From Bacillus sp. F19 (GTDB lineage: Bacteria; Bacillota; Bacilli; Bacillales; Bacillaceae), in NCBI GenBank assembly GCA_023823795.1, contig CP085710.1, positions 4,304,001 through 4,368,000 of the forward strand: a stretch of 64,000 nucleotides of DNA, written 5' to 3'. Under the pieces are notes generated by a model, which worked only from the letters and a program-made list of their open reading frames with translations, had not been told where the DNA came from and did no database searches. Positions 18,929-27,933 of this stretch are shown piece after piece. A program made the translations under genes and the position numbers. Position 1 is the stretch's first letter; each line of letters opens with the position of its first letter.

Positions 18929-20281
18929 TTATTCCTCTAAGCGTTTCTCAAGCTTCGCTTTCACTTCTTCAAAACCTGGTTTCCCGAGTAAAGCAAACAT
19001 ATTCACTTTATAAGCTTCAACACCAGGCTGGTCAAATGGGTTGACGCCCAGCAGGTATCCGCTCATTGCACATGCTTTTTCGAAGAAATAAACAAGGTAT
19101 CCGAATGTGTACTCGTTCATTTCCGGAAGATTCACGATTAAGTTCGGAACGCCACCGTCTGTATGAGCAAGCATTGTGCCCTGGAATGCTTTTTTATTAA
19201 CGAAATCAACTGTTTCACCAGCTAAGTAGTTTAAGCCGTCCAAATCATTTTCTTCTGCTTCAATCGTTAATTCATGACGAGGCTTCTCTACGTTCAGCAC
19301 GGTTTCAAATAAATCGCGGCGGCCTTCTTGAACGTATTGTCCCATTGAATGAAGATCCGTTGAGAAGTTTGCTGAAGCAGGGAAAATGCCTTTTTGATCT
19401 TTTCCTTCACTTTCGCCAAACAGCTGTTTCCACCACTCTGAAAAGTATTGAAGACCCGGCTCATAGTTAATCAGCATTTCAATCGTTTTACCGCGGTTAT
19501 ATAAAGCATTTCGAACAGCAGCATATTGGTATGCAGCATTATCTTCCAGCTCAGAAACTGCAAAATCTTCCATTGCGGCTGCCGCGCCTTTCATCATTTC
19601 CTCGATGTCAGCTCCTGCAGCAGCAATTGGCAATAAGCCAACAGCTGTTAAAACTGAGTAACGTCCGCCGACATCATCTGGAATAATGAATGATTTGTAG
19701 CCTTCTTCAGTTGCGAGTGTTTTTAATGCACCGCGGGCTTTGTCTGTTGTTGCGTAAATACGGGATTTAGCTTCAGCTTTTCCGTATTTTTCTTCGAGCA
19801 GCTTGCGGAAAATACGGAATGCAAGCGCAGGCTCAGTTGTTGTGCCTGATTTGGAAATAACATTGATAGAGAAATCTTTCCCATCAAGCAGATCCATTAA
19901 ATCCTTCATATAGGTTGAGCTGATATTGTTGCCCACAAAAATAATCTGAGGCGTTTTGCGCTGTTCTTTAGAAAGAGCATTGTAGAAAGAATGATTCAGC
20001 ATTTCAAGAGCAGCACGCGCCCCAAGGTATGAACCCCCGATTCCGACTACTAAAAGAACATCTGAATCAGATTTAATTTTTTCTGCACTTTTTTGAATGC
20101 GTGCAAATTCTTCTTTATCATACTCAGACGGAAGATCAACCCATCCTAAATAGTCACTTCCCGCACCTGTTTTTTCATGAATTGAATGATGCGCCACTTT
20201 AACGAAATCGCGCAAATATGTAAGTTCGTGTTCACCAAAAAATGACAACGCTTTAGAATAATCAAACCGAACATGTGTCAT
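18929..20281 (-). CDS. pgi: glucose-6-phosphate isomerase
   Basis: A 450-residue bacillus-type phosphoglucose isomerase interconverting glucose-6-P and fructose-6-P. Seen: [17 protein letters not shown] (sugar-phosphate site), [20 protein letters not shown], and the family signature region [20 protein letters not shown] with [15 protein letters not shown] following. The active-site Glu, His and Lys regions are intact. ATG follows GGAGGAACTGCA. Location beside yugJ matches B. subtilis. Confidence 0.96.
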   Translation of the reverse strand: MTHVRFDYSKALSFFGEHELTYLRDFVKVAHHSIHEKTGAGSDYLGWVDLPSEYDKEEFARIQKSAEKIKSDSDVLLVVGIGGSYLGARAALEMLNHSFYNALSKEQRKTPQIIFVGNNISSTYMKDLMDLLDGKDFSINVISKSGTTTEPALAFRIFRKLLEEKYGKAEAKSRIYATTDKARGALKTLATEEGYKSFIIPDDVGGRYSVLTAVGLLPIAAAGADIEEMMKGAAAAMEDFAVSELEDNAAYQYAAVRNALYNRGKTIEMLINYEPGLQYFSEWWKQLFGESEGKDQKGIFPASANFSTDLHSMGQYVQEGRRDLFETVLNVEKPRHELTIEAEENDLDGLNYLAGETVDFVNKKAFQGTMLAHTDGGVPNLIVNLPEMNEYTFGYLVYFFEKACAMSGYLLGVNPFDQPGVEAYKVNMFALLGKPGFEEVKAKLEKRLEE

Positions 20282-20383
20282 TGCAGTTCCTCCATCGCAT
20301 ATAAAAATTTTTATCCTCTTTCACTTTAACGAAACTGAGATAGTAAATCAAGCGAGCCTCCGGATGAAAACGCGTTCATTCCA

Positions 20384-20420
20384 AAAATAAATAAAACACC
20401 CTGCCGAAACAGAGTGTTCT
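20384..20420 (-). terminator. yugJ terminator
   Basis: ACACTCTG-TTTCGG-CAGGGTGT stem followed by TTTATTTATTTTT on the minus strand. Confidence 0.75.
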
Positions 20421-20424
20421 TCTA

Positions 20425-21588
20425 TTATAGAGATGCTTTTAAAATCGCAAGAACGTCTTCTTTATTCAGCTTTTTAAAGTTGCCGAATTCTCCGTTAGAC
20501 ATTGCTTTATCGGCAATCAGGTCAATCTTCTCGTTTGTGATGCCGTAATCAGCCAAGCGGCTTGGTGCGCCTAAGCTGCTCCAGAATTCACTTAGCTTAT
20601 CGATGCCTTCGAATGCGATGTCACGATCTGATTTCCCTTCAGGATCAACATTGAATACTCGTACAGCAACTTGTTTGAAGCGGTCAACGTTCTCATCCAG
20701 CGTATGTCTCATCCAGTTAGGGAATAGGATTGCGAGACCTCCTGCATGCGGAATATCATACACAGCTGATACAGCATGCTCAATGTTATGAGTCGCCCAA
20801 TCGCCGCGGTAACCCATTTGCAGAGATCCGTTTAATGCAATTGTGCCTGAATATAGGATGGTTTCGCGAAGCTCATAATTTTCTAAGTCATTCATCAGCT
20901 TAGGAGCTGTTTCAATTACTGTCTTTAAAGTAGCTTCACAGAAACGGTCCTGCAGAGGTGTGTTTTTCGTATGGTGGAAATATTGTTCAAACACATGCGA
21001 CATCATGTCAACCATTCCATATACGGTTTGGTCCTTTGGAACTGTAAATGTGTTAACAGGATCTAAAATAGAGAATTTCGGGAATGTAAGAGGGCTTCCC
21101 CATCCGTATTTCTCTTGTGTTTCCCAGTTAGTGATAACAGAACCTGCATTCATTTCAGATCCAGTTGCAGCTAATGTCAAAACTGTTCCAAACGGAAGAG
21201 CTTCTGTCGGCATATGTTTTTTGGTAACGATATCCCAAGCATCTCCGTCATACTTTGCCCCTGCAGCGATGGCCTTTGTACAGTCAATGACACTTCCTCC
21301 GCCTACAGCTAAAAGGAAGTCAATATTTTCACTTTTAGAAAGATTTACGCCGCGCTTTACAGTCGATAACCTTGGATTTGGCTCAACCCCTGCAAGCTCG
21401 AACACATTAGCTCCAATTTCCTCAAGCTGTGCAAGAACTTTATCATATAAACCATTACGCTTAATGCTTCCGCCACCGTAAACAAGGAGAACATTTTTGC
21501 CGTATTTAGTCACTTCAGTTTTTAGCTGTTCAAGCTGATCTTTACCAAAAATTAATTTAGCAGGATTATGGTATGTAAAATTTTCCAC
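20425..21588 (-). CDS. yugJ: iron-dependent (NADH-type) alcohol/butanol dehydrogenase YugJ/YugK
   Basis: A 387-residue group III iron-containing alcohol dehydrogenase. NAD site: [17 protein letters not shown] and [19 protein letters not shown]; metal site: [14 protein letters not shown] and [19 protein letters not shown] (His ligands). B. subtilis has two adjacent paralogues, yugJ and yugK; only one is present here. GTG at 21588 is chosen because GAGGCG lies 6 bases upstream and the length then equals that of YugJ. Confidence 0.9.
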   Translation of the reverse strand: MENFTYHNPAKLIFGKDQLEQLKTEVTKYGKNVLLVYGGGSIKRNGLYDKVLAQLEEIGANVFELAGVEPNPRLSTVKRGVNLSKSENIDFLLAVGGGSVIDCTKAIAAGAKYDGDAWDIVTKKHMPTEALPFGTVLTLAATGSEMNAGSVITNWETQEKYGWGSPLTFPKFSILDPVNTFTVPKDQTVYGMVDMMSHVFEQYFHHTKNTPLQDRFCEATLKTVIETAPKLMNDLENYELRETILYSGTIALNGSLQMGYRGDWATHNIEHAVSAVYDIPHAGGLAILFPNWMRHTLDENVDRFKQVAVRVFNVDPEGKSDRDIAFEGIDKLSEFWSSLGAPSRLADYGITNEKIDLIADKAMSNGEFGNFKKLNKEDVLAILKASL

Positions 21589-21746
21589 AATTATCGCCTC
21601 TTTACTTTTTATAAAATAAGTATGGCCTTTTTTCGATTGTTTTTGCAAGAAATGCGCTCGGCAAACTCTTTTTTGCCTTGATGAATAATTCTGCTGATTT
21701 CTTCACACTCTATGAGTGCATTCTCATATCTGAAGGAGGTAACAGC

Positions 21747-21980
21747 ATGAGCGCATTACAACGCATTGCACTTGTACTTACTATTATCGGAGCGATAAAC
21801 TGGGGTTTAATCGGCTTCTTCCAATTTGATCTAGTAGCTGCTATTTTCGGCGGCCAAGACGCTGCATTATCAAGAATTATCTACGGACTAGTTGGAATTG
21901 CCGGCCTTATCAACCTTGCAATTCTGTTCAAGCCGGCAGCTGAAATTGCTCGCGACGAGCCAAAACCAGAAGCACGATAA
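21747..21980 (+). CDS. yuzA: DUF378 membrane protein YuzA
   Basis: A 77-residue DUF378 protein with two TM helices (ALVLTIIGAINWGLIGFF and IIYGLVGIAGLINLAILF) and a charged tail. ATG at 21747 follows AAGGAGGTAACAGC; longer frames upstream lack an SD. Same neighbours (yugJ, yugI) as in B. subtilis. Function unknown. Confidence 0.9.
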   Translation: MSALQRIALVLTIIGAINWGLIGFFQFDLVAAIFGGQDAALSRIIYGLVGIAGLINLAILFKPAAEIARDEPKPEAR

Positions 21981-21994
21981 ATGATAAGTGCAGT

Positions 21995-22027
21995 CACCGA
22001 ATGCCATCATTCGGTGCTTTTTTTGTT
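21995..22027 (+). terminator. yuzA terminator
   Basis: CACCGAATG-CCAT-CATTCGGTG stem followed by CTTTTTTTG. Confidence 0.88.
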
Positions 22028-22051
22028 TTTCAGAAATTTATTATCGCTGAT

Positions 22052-22165
22052 ATTAAACTTTATTTAGCCGAATTCTGCTTTTTTATAGCTGAAACTCGGA
22101 ATCATTTAGCCGAAAAAGCAATTTATTTAGCGAAAGACAAAAGCCTATTTAGCCTCTCGGGTTAA
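22052..22165. repeat. degenerate ATTTAGCC-type short repeats
   Basis: Four imperfect direct copies of ATTTAGC(C)GAA or ATTTAGCCT occur about 30 bases apart (around 22065, 22098, 22121, 22150) in the non-coding stretch between yuzA and yugI. No ORF or hairpin accounts for them. Confidence 0.4.
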
Positions 22166-22241
22166 TGCCTAAAATTGTTTTTATTAGCTGCAGCTAATAG
22201 TTTCCAGCCAATTTTTTTTCGCAGACAATCATTTTTTACAC

Positions 22242-22275
22242 AAAAAAAGAATCCATCCGCAACGGATGCATTCTT
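22242..22275 (-). terminator. yugI terminator
   Basis: GAATGCATCCG-TTG-CGGATGGATTC stem followed by TTTTTTTGTG on the minus strand. Confidence 0.85.
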
Positions 22276-22291
22276 TTAAATAAGGCCGGAT

Positions 22292-22690
22292 TTATTTATT
22301 TGTTTGTTTAGATTGCTCGATCCACTCTTCTAATTTTTCTTTAAGAGTGTTGAAACCTTGTGGAGTTTCGTTAGAATAAGCAGGAGTTGCTTTCACTGTA
22401 GCTTGGCGCTTTTTAGGCTTTTTAGGAGCTTCAGTTTGTGCTGGAGCTTCTTGAGTTGCACGAATTGAAAGGCTGATTTTGCCAGCTTGCTCGTCAACTG
22501 AAAGAACTTTCACTTGAACTTCGTCGCCTACTTTTAATTGTTCGTTGATATCTTTAACAAAACCGTGTGCGATTTCAGAAATGTGAACTAAACCTTGTGT
22601 TGATTCATCTAATGCTACAAACGCTCCGTAGCGTTGGATTCCTGTTACTTTTCCTGTGTGAACAGAACCTGTTTCGTATTTTGTGCTCAT
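22292..22690 (-). CDS. yugI: S1 RNA-binding general stress protein 13 (YugI)
   Basis: A 132-residue protein: one S1 RNA-binding domain (residues ~5-75; GSVHTGKVTGIQRYGAFVAL, QGLVHISEIAHGFVKDI) and a low-complexity tail with basic KKPKKR. B. subtilis YugI (GSP13) is ribosome-associated and stress-induced. ATG follows AGGAGTGTTACC. Confidence 0.93.
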   Translation of the reverse strand: MSTKYETGSVHTGKVTGIQRYGAFVALDESTQGLVHISEIAHGFVKDINEQLKVGDEVQVKVLSVDEQAGKISLSIRATQEAPAQTEAPKKPKKRQATVKATPAYSNETPQGFNTLKEKLEEWIEQSKQTNK

Positions 22691-22800
22691 GGTAACACTC
22701 CTATATAAGTTGTATTTTTCTCGTTTAATATACGCAATTTAAAACTATATCATATATCCCCATTTTTTTCAATGAGGTTTTTTAATTTATGTAAAGCATT

Positions 22801-23340
22801 TCAGCTCTCAGAAGATAGAAATTTCTTCATCTCCATCAGCCAGCAATCCCGGTAAGCGCCATCAAAAAAAAGGTGTTTCGGCAGCAATTTCACGTTAGTA
22901 AAACCGCACTTTTCATAGCAAATGGCACGCTCGTTTGTCGTCAAAGAATCCATGACAAGTCCTAGTCGATCCCATCAGAAAGCAGGCAGGATGCATCGCC
23001 TAATCAGCTTTTGCCCGATTCCCCTTTTTCAAAAATCTGGCTCTCCTATAAACTGATCCATTCCAATAACAGATCCCTCTGGGTATCCGTAAATACACCG
23101 CTCTTTATGAGTTATTTCATACTAAATTGGAGATTGCCAATCGGGGTATGATCATAGGCTATGATACATCTTACGGTTTCGTTATTCCGGTCGTAAAATT
23201 TCTTTTCAACCATTTCCAAAGAGAACGATTTGTCCTTTCCCTCATAAACTAAAGGCCCCTTTTGTCAAATAACTGCTATCCTTTCTCTCAAATTTTCGAA
23301 GCAAGCCTATCAGTTTGAACCAGCATTTGAACTCTTCCTT
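22801..23340 (-). pseudogene. AAC(6')-type GNAT acetyltransferase, multiply frameshifted
   Basis: Reading the minus strand across frames gives, in order, KDKSFSLEMVEKKFYDRNNE, CIIAYDHTPIGNLQFSMK, QFIGEPDFWKKGIGQKLIRR and VMDSLTTNERAICYEKCGF, ending KLLPKHLFFDGAYRDCWLME. This is the order and wording of aminoglycoside 6'-N-acetyltransferase-like GNAT proteins. At least two frameshifts and an in-frame stop are present and no start is intact, so the gene is dead. Confidence 0.75.
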
Positions 23341-23349
23341 TCCTATTAG

Positions 23350-23377
23350 AAAAACCGGGCTGCAAGAGCGCCCGGCT
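23350..23377 (-). terminator. terminator of the sigma/anti-sigma operon
   Basis: GCCGGGC-GCTCTTGCA-GCCCGG followed by TTTTT on the minus strand, about 100 bases after the anti-sigma gene. Confidence 0.7.
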
Positions 23378-23474
23378 GAATCATGAAAATGTCTTATCCG
23401 TCTAAATTGATCTTTTGTAAACCTGTTTTCAATATTTATCCACCGATTTTCACCTAATTAAGGATTTATCTACT

Positions 23475-25109
23475 TTACGGGTAAACAACCTTCGATGAAT
23501 AATTTTGAGGATCTATTCTAATTTCAAAGCTGTCCGCAGAACCATCCTCATAAAAGAATTCTAATTTCACATTATTTTCATTATATTTTTCACCAAGTTT
23601 ATACAGCTTATTTGAAAGAGCTTGATACTCCGCTGCTTTATTTTGTATATCACGTTCAAATTCCTCTTTAGACGGAGTTCCATCTCCCTTATAAAGAAGA
23701 TCATAAGCTGTATCTGCATCTTTCTTGACGATTGTATACATGTATAGACGGATGATATCGGCAGGCTGGAGTTCATTTAGTGCCTCTCCATTTCCATTCT
23801 TATATGAAAGATATGCATTGTAAATTCTGTTTGATAAAGGAAACAAATTGATTTCTCTTCCTCCATAAAACGAAACAGACGGCCTTAAGCTTTCTGGAAC
23901 TGTTACCTCATATTCCAGAAACTCCTCTACCGTATTAAACGTAAAATTCTTCTCTTCTAAATAATTGTAGAACTCTGTTACGACAGCCGCCGTTTGACTA
24001 TTTGGATCCTTTTCCATTACATATTCCAATGCCGACTTCCATTCTTCCTTTAAACGATTCTCTTCATCGATTGCTTGCGAATTCGTAAGTCCTTTTAAGA
24101 GTAAGAACAGCCAAAATTCATACCGCTCTTTCAGCTTTTCACTATATTTAAAATTAGGATTTTTATTTATAAAGTCTTCTAATGCAAGTGTCCGATCCGC
24201 AAGCTCCTGAGGTGAAACACTGACTGCACCGTCTTCTGTCACCTGAGCCTGATTTTCAACTTCAAAATACTTCTTCATCTGCGGGCTTGGCTTTAGTTCA
24301 GTTTCCAATAAAGCCAGATCAGGCTGAAAATTAATCATCCCTTCACCTTCATGATAAAAACGATAGCCGCTGTCTCTAATTTCTTTCACTATAGGACCTG
24401 CTTCAGGGTCGTCAGTGCCAGTACGATTCAATTCATCTGCAAAAGCAAACACATCTGTATATTGTAAGTTCTGTGATACAGACTGCCACTTTTCAAAGTA
24501 ATATTCATTCATCACACGCTGTTTTTCAAGCAAACTGATAATTTCTTCATCTTTAATTTGCTTTCCTTCTTCAGCTTTTGCACGCAAGTTGGCAAGCTGT
24601 TCACTTGGAACAGAGACATTTTGCTCAACTGTCTGCTTCACCGTATTGCAGTAATTTTCAAGCTCCTGCTTTGATTTATAGGTTTCTCGTTTTTCAAAAT
24701 CAGCAACAGCTTTCTTGGCGTCTTGTATAAAAGCATATTGTTCCGCATCAGCTATGCTTATAGCTTTATCAAATGCAATTAATTGGTCTTCATACAGCTG
24801 TCTGACTTCTTTATGCCTTGCTTCAATTTCTTCAGCTGAAGGCGGCACAACTGCTGCCGGAGGCTGATCGCCAGTTCCGCCATTTCCCCGCTCCTTTTGC
24901 ATTAAAAGCTGGGTACCCAGCAGTCCCGCTATGATTAAGACGCCAATGAAGCTTGCGGCATATAGGGTTTGAGCCGAGAAAAAGCTCCGTTTCTTTTTCT
25001 CTTCCTTTTTAATTCGTTCCATTATTTTATCGGAAGAAGTTTGCAAAGGCAGCTGCTGATAGGATTGTTTTAAGTTCGATAATTTTTGCTCAAAGATTTG
25101 ATCATCCAT
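23475..25109 (-). CDS. membrane-anchored anti-sigma-like sensor protein
   Basis: About 545 residues: an N-terminal cytosolic part (~65 residues, MDDQIFEQKLSNLKQSYQQL), one TM helix (AASFIGVLIIAGLLGTQLLM) and a large extracytoplasmic region of ~440 residues rich in helices (VRQLYEDQLIAFDKAI). The ATG at 25109 overlaps the sigma gene stop by 8 bases and has GAAGGTGA upstream. One TM, out-facing sensor and coupling to an ECF sigma factor indicate an anti-sigma factor. The extracytoplasmic domain matches no family I can name. Confidence 0.75.
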   Translation of the reverse strand: MDDQIFEQKLSNLKQSYQQLPLQTSSDKIMERIKKEEKKKRSFFSAQTLYAASFIGVLIIAGLLGTQLLMQKERGNGGTGDQPPAAVVPPSAEEIEARHKEVRQLYEDQLIAFDKAISIADAEQYAFIQDAKKAVADFEKRETYKSKQELENYCNTVKQTVEQNVSVPSEQLANLRAKAEEGKQIKDEEIISLLEKQRVMNEYYFEKWQSVSQNLQYTDVFAFADELNRTGTDDPEAGPIVKEIRDSGYRFYHEGEGMINFQPDLALLETELKPSPQMKKYFEVENQAQVTEDGAVSVSPQELADRTLALEDFINKNPNFKYSEKLKERYEFWLFLLLKGLTNSQAIDEENRLKEEWKSALEYVMEKDPNSQTAAVVTEFYNYLEEKNFTFNTVEEFLEYEVTVPESLRPSVSFYGGREINLFPLSNRIYNAYLSYKNGNGEALNELQPADIIRLYMYTIVKKDADTAYDLLYKGDGTPSKEEFERDIQNKAAEYQALSNKLYKLGEKYNENNVKLEFFYEDGSADSFEIRIDPQNYSSKVVYP

Positions 25110-25659
25110 GAGTTTCACCTTCTTTCTTCTCGTGCTCTTCCAATATCTTCTTAAGCATTGTTTTTCCTCGTAATATTCTTGTTTTAACAGCAGATAACGT
25201 AATCGACATAATTTCAGCAATCTCTTCATATTTCAGTTCATGAAAATAATAAAGCACAATTGGAACTCTATATTTTTCATCAAGCTTTTGAAGACAAAGA
25301 TGAAGGGCCCTGTCTTCTTCATTTTGAAGAACATGAGCTTCTACCTCCGGATAATCATTGGCAGGCTCGTTTTGAATTTTAAAGACCTTTTGCATATTTG
25401 ACATTCGTTTTCTTGCAGCATCACGCGTGACATTGAGGGTTATTTTATAAAGCCAGGTTGAAAATTTCGCTTTTGAAAATTGATCAAGAAAACGGTACAC
25501 GCGTATAAATACTTCCTGTGTAATATCATCTATATCATCACGCCGGTTCCCCAGCTGATAAGCAAACTTTTCAACAACTGGAGTGTATTTCTTAACAAGA
25601 TCCTGAAACGCATTCATATTGCCTTTTTTTGCTTTTATAACTAACTCATCATCGTTCAT
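25102..25659 (-). CDS. ECF-type RNA polymerase sigma factor
   Basis: About 185 residues. Region 2: LVKKYTPVVEKFAYQLGNR and DDITQEVFIRVYRFLDQF; region 4: LDEKYRVPIVLYYFHELKY and EEIAEIMSITLSAVKTRI. The ATG at 25659 has AAGGAGG 7 bases upstream. It is translationally coupled to the membrane anti-sigma gene. An ECF-like promoter lies directly upstream, implying autoregulation. It resembles the SigM/SigV/SigX group but I cannot assign it to one of them. Confidence 0.88.
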   Translation of the reverse strand: MNDDELVIKAKKGNMNAFQDLVKKYTPVVEKFAYQLGNRRDDIDDITQEVFIRVYRFLDQFSKAKFSTWLYKITLNVTRDAARKRMSNMQKVFKIQNEPANDYPEVEAHVLQNEEDRALHLCLQKLDEKYRVPIVLYYFHELKYEEIAEIMSITLSAVKTRILRGKTMLKKILEEHEKKEGETHG

Positions 25660-25686
25660 GTTCTGCCCTCCTTCTGACATCTATGA

Positions 25687-25713
25687 AACGTTGGCAAAAG
25701 ATCATTTGTTTCA
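25687..25713 (-). promoter_or_regulatory. candidate autoregulatory ECF promoter
   Basis: On the minus strand TGAAAC (25713-25708) is followed after 17 bases by CGTT (25690-25687), about 28 bases before the sigma-factor ATG. This matches the TGAAAC-N16/17-CGT pattern of Bacillus ECF promoters. Confidence 0.55.
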
Positions 25714-25770
25714 TAAAATATCTTCAGAATTTAGAAGAGAAAAAATGTAAAAAAGAGGTTTAGTCCTCAA

Positions 25771-25859
25771 AAAAAGGGGAATACTATTAGCGTATAAGCT
25801 TTCTAGTATTCCCCCCTTTTGTTTATTGGACAAAACCAAAACGGTTTTGTCCATTTTTT
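25771..25859. terminator. two tandem hairpins downstream of alaT
   Basis: Hairpin 1 (25775-25816) GGGGAATACTA/TAGTATTCCCC is followed on the minus strand by TTTTTTT and should terminate alaRT. Hairpin 2 (25828-25852) GGACAAAACC-AAAAC-GGTTTTGTCC is followed on the plus strand by ATTTTTT, although no plus-strand gene ends here. Confidence 0.7.
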
Positions 25860-25872
25860 ATGTTTAAAATTC

Positions 25873-27039
25873 CTATTGGAAATTTTTCATAAACATAGAA
25901 ATTCTTCTTAATGCCTCTTGCAGCTGTTCTAAGGAAGATGCATACGAGCATCTGATAAAACCCTCTCCGCTCTCGCCAAAAACATGGCCAGGTACAACAG
26001 CTACCTTTTGTTCGAGCAAAAGACGCTCAGCAAATTCTTCTGAACTGAGTCCGGTATTCGCAATTGAAGGAAATGCGTAAAAAGCTCCTCCCGGCAGATG
26101 GCACGGCAGCCCAATTTCATTAAGGGAGTCAACAAAATAATTTCTTCTTTGCCTATAGCTTTTTTTCATCTGTTCAACATCCTGCAGACCATTTTTCAGC
26201 GCTTCGATTGCTCCGAACTGGGCCATCGTTGGAGCACACATCATAGAGTACTGATGAATTTTCAGCATGGCTTTAGAGAGAGCTGCCGGAGCTGCAATAA
26301 ATCCAAGGCGCCATCCAGTCATCGCAAAGCCTTTTGAAAAGCCTGAGATTAAAATGGTACGTTCCTGCATGCCCTTTAAGCTCGGAAAACTTGTATAGGC
26401 CTCATCATATGTAAGTTCTGCATAAATCTCATCGGCTAAAATAATTAAATCGTGTTTTTCAGCCATTTCAGCGATTTGTTCGAGCTCCTTTTTATTTAAC
26501 ACAGCTCCTGTTGGATTGCTTGGCGAGCACAGCAGCAATGCCTTTGTCCTGTCTGTAATCGCCGCTTCTATGTGTTCAGGAAGAAGCTTAAATTGATCTT
26601 CTGCCTTTGTATGCAGAGGCACAGGCACCCCTCCTGCAAGCGATACTAAAGGTCCATAAGAAACAAAGCACGGCTCTGGTATCAATACTTCGTCTAAAGG
26701 ATCGGTGATTGCCCTTAATGCAATATCCAAAGCCTGACTAGCCCCTACAGTTACAATAACCTCGTCCTCATAGCGATAAGAAACATTGAATTTCTTTTGC
26801 AAATACCTCACAATCTCCACTCTCAGCTCTGCAAGACCTGCATTCGCTGTATAGGAGGTAAAGCCCTGCTCGAGCGATAAGATGCATGCTTCCCTGACAT
26901 TCCATGAAGTGACAAAATCCGGTTCTCCGACTCCAAGCGAAATAACACCTTCCATGCCAGCCGCAAGATCAAAGAACTTGCGGATGCCGGAAGGCTTTAA
27001 TTGTGAAACGGTTTTAGATAAATACTCCTCTTGTGTCAT
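25873..27039 (-). CDS. alaT: alanine aminotransferase AlaT
   Basis: A 388-residue class I/II PLP aminotransferase. N-terminal VISLGVGEPDFVTSW, LLLCSPSNPTGAVLNKKEL, and the PLP lysine in ILISGFSKGFAMTGWRLGF (~residue 233). B. subtilis AlaT (YugH) makes alanine from pyruvate and glutamate. The ATG overlaps the alaR stop by 4 bases, so alaRT is an operon as in B. subtilis. Confidence 0.93.
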   Translation of the reverse strand: MTQEEYLSKTVSQLKPSGIRKFFDLAAGMEGVISLGVGEPDFVTSWNVREACILSLEQGFTSYTANAGLAELRVEIVRYLQKKFNVSYRYEDEVIVTVGASQALDIALRAITDPLDEVLIPEPCFVSYGPLVSLAGGVPVPLHTKAEDQFKLLPEHIEAAITDRTKALLLCSPSNPTGAVLNKKELEQIAEMAEKHDLIILADEIYAELTYDEAYTSFPSLKGMQERTILISGFSKGFAMTGWRLGFIAAPAALSKAMLKIHQYSMMCAPTMAQFGAIEALKNGLQDVEQMKKSYRQRRNYFVDSLNEIGLPCHLPGGAFYAFPSIANTGLSSEEFAERLLLEQKVAVVPGHVFGESGEGFIRCSYASSLEQLQEALRRISMFMKNFQ

Positions 27040-27536
27040 GGAGACACCACAATTCGTCTGTCTTCATCATCCTGCTCGTAAATTTTGCCGTCATGCTTAT
27101 ATTTTTTCAAAATAAAATGAGTCGTTGTTGACAGCACAGAATCAAGAGTAGAAAGCTTATCTGAAACAAAATGGGCAACCTCTGACATCGACCTGCCTTC
27201 AATCACAACCGATAAGTCGTAAGCCCCTGACATGAGGTACACCGACTTTACCTCTTTAAATCTGTATATTCGTTCAGCAATCGCATCAAAACCTGTTCCT
27301 CTTTTTGGAGCGACCTTTACGTCGATCATGGCTGTTACGCCTTCATGACCATCTACTTTGCGCCAGTTGACAGTTGTCGAATAATCAATAATGACCTTCA
27401 ATTCTTCAAGGCGTTTAATCGTTTCAATCGTTTCTTCCTCTGACAGCTGCACCATTTTGGCAATTGCAAGAGGAGTTAGTCTGCTGTTTTCCTCTAAAAG
27501 CTCAAGTATTTCCGTTTCCTTTTGAGAAAGCTTCAT
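27036..27536 (-). CDS. alaR: Lrp/AsnC family regulator AlaR
   Basis: A 166-residue Lrp/AsnC protein: winged HTH (residues ~5-60; NSRLTPLAIAKMVQLSEEE) and a RAM ligand-binding domain (VYLMSGAYDLSVVIEGRSM). In B. subtilis AlaR activates alaRT in response to alanine. ATG follows AAGGAGGACGACGAA. Confidence 0.92.
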   Translation of the reverse strand: MKLSQKETEILELLEENSRLTPLAIAKMVQLSEEETIETIKRLEELKVIIDYSTTVNWRKVDGHEGVTAMIDVKVAPKRGTGFDAIAERIYRFKEVKSVYLMSGAYDLSVVIEGRSMSEVAHFVSDKLSTLDSVLSTTTHFILKKYKHDGKIYEQDDEDRRIVVSP

Positions 27537-27753
27537 TTCGTCGTCCTCCTTCTATCCATTAAGAATGTTCTGATAATTATAGCATGAACAGGAGAAAACA
27601 GACATGGGGGTTTCCCGTTTTTTTTCCTCAAATTACGGGTAGATTTTACATGAGTTATTTCTGGATTCAAGGTTAAAATAGTAGAAACTTTTGCGGCAAA
27701 AATGCTGTTAACCGTCAGCTTTTGTCAAAATATACGAATTCATATCATATGAA

Positions 27754-27880
27754 GAAAAGCGCAAGCGCTTGTTTAGCTCAGTCATGGCAGATAAGAATCG
27801 GGCAGGAAAGTCCGGGTTTGACTTTTTGCCGGATTTGTTCAGGCCGGGAGTTGGGCAATTTCGCTCGCCATCAATGCGCA
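27754..27880. repeat. solitary copy of the 122-bp hairpin repeat
   Basis: A diverged relative of the 29127-29698 units. It starts GAAAAGCGCAAGCGCTTGTT, has TCCGGGTTTGACTTTTTGCC at the centre and ends in GGCCGGGAGTTGGG, most like unit 4 of the array. It fills the 397-base gap between alaR and yugF; nothing else is visible there. Confidence 0.65.
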
Positions 27881-27933
27881 AAATGTTATATTTTCTTATC
27901 TCTTTAAGAAAATCAGAATAAGTGCTGGAGTGA

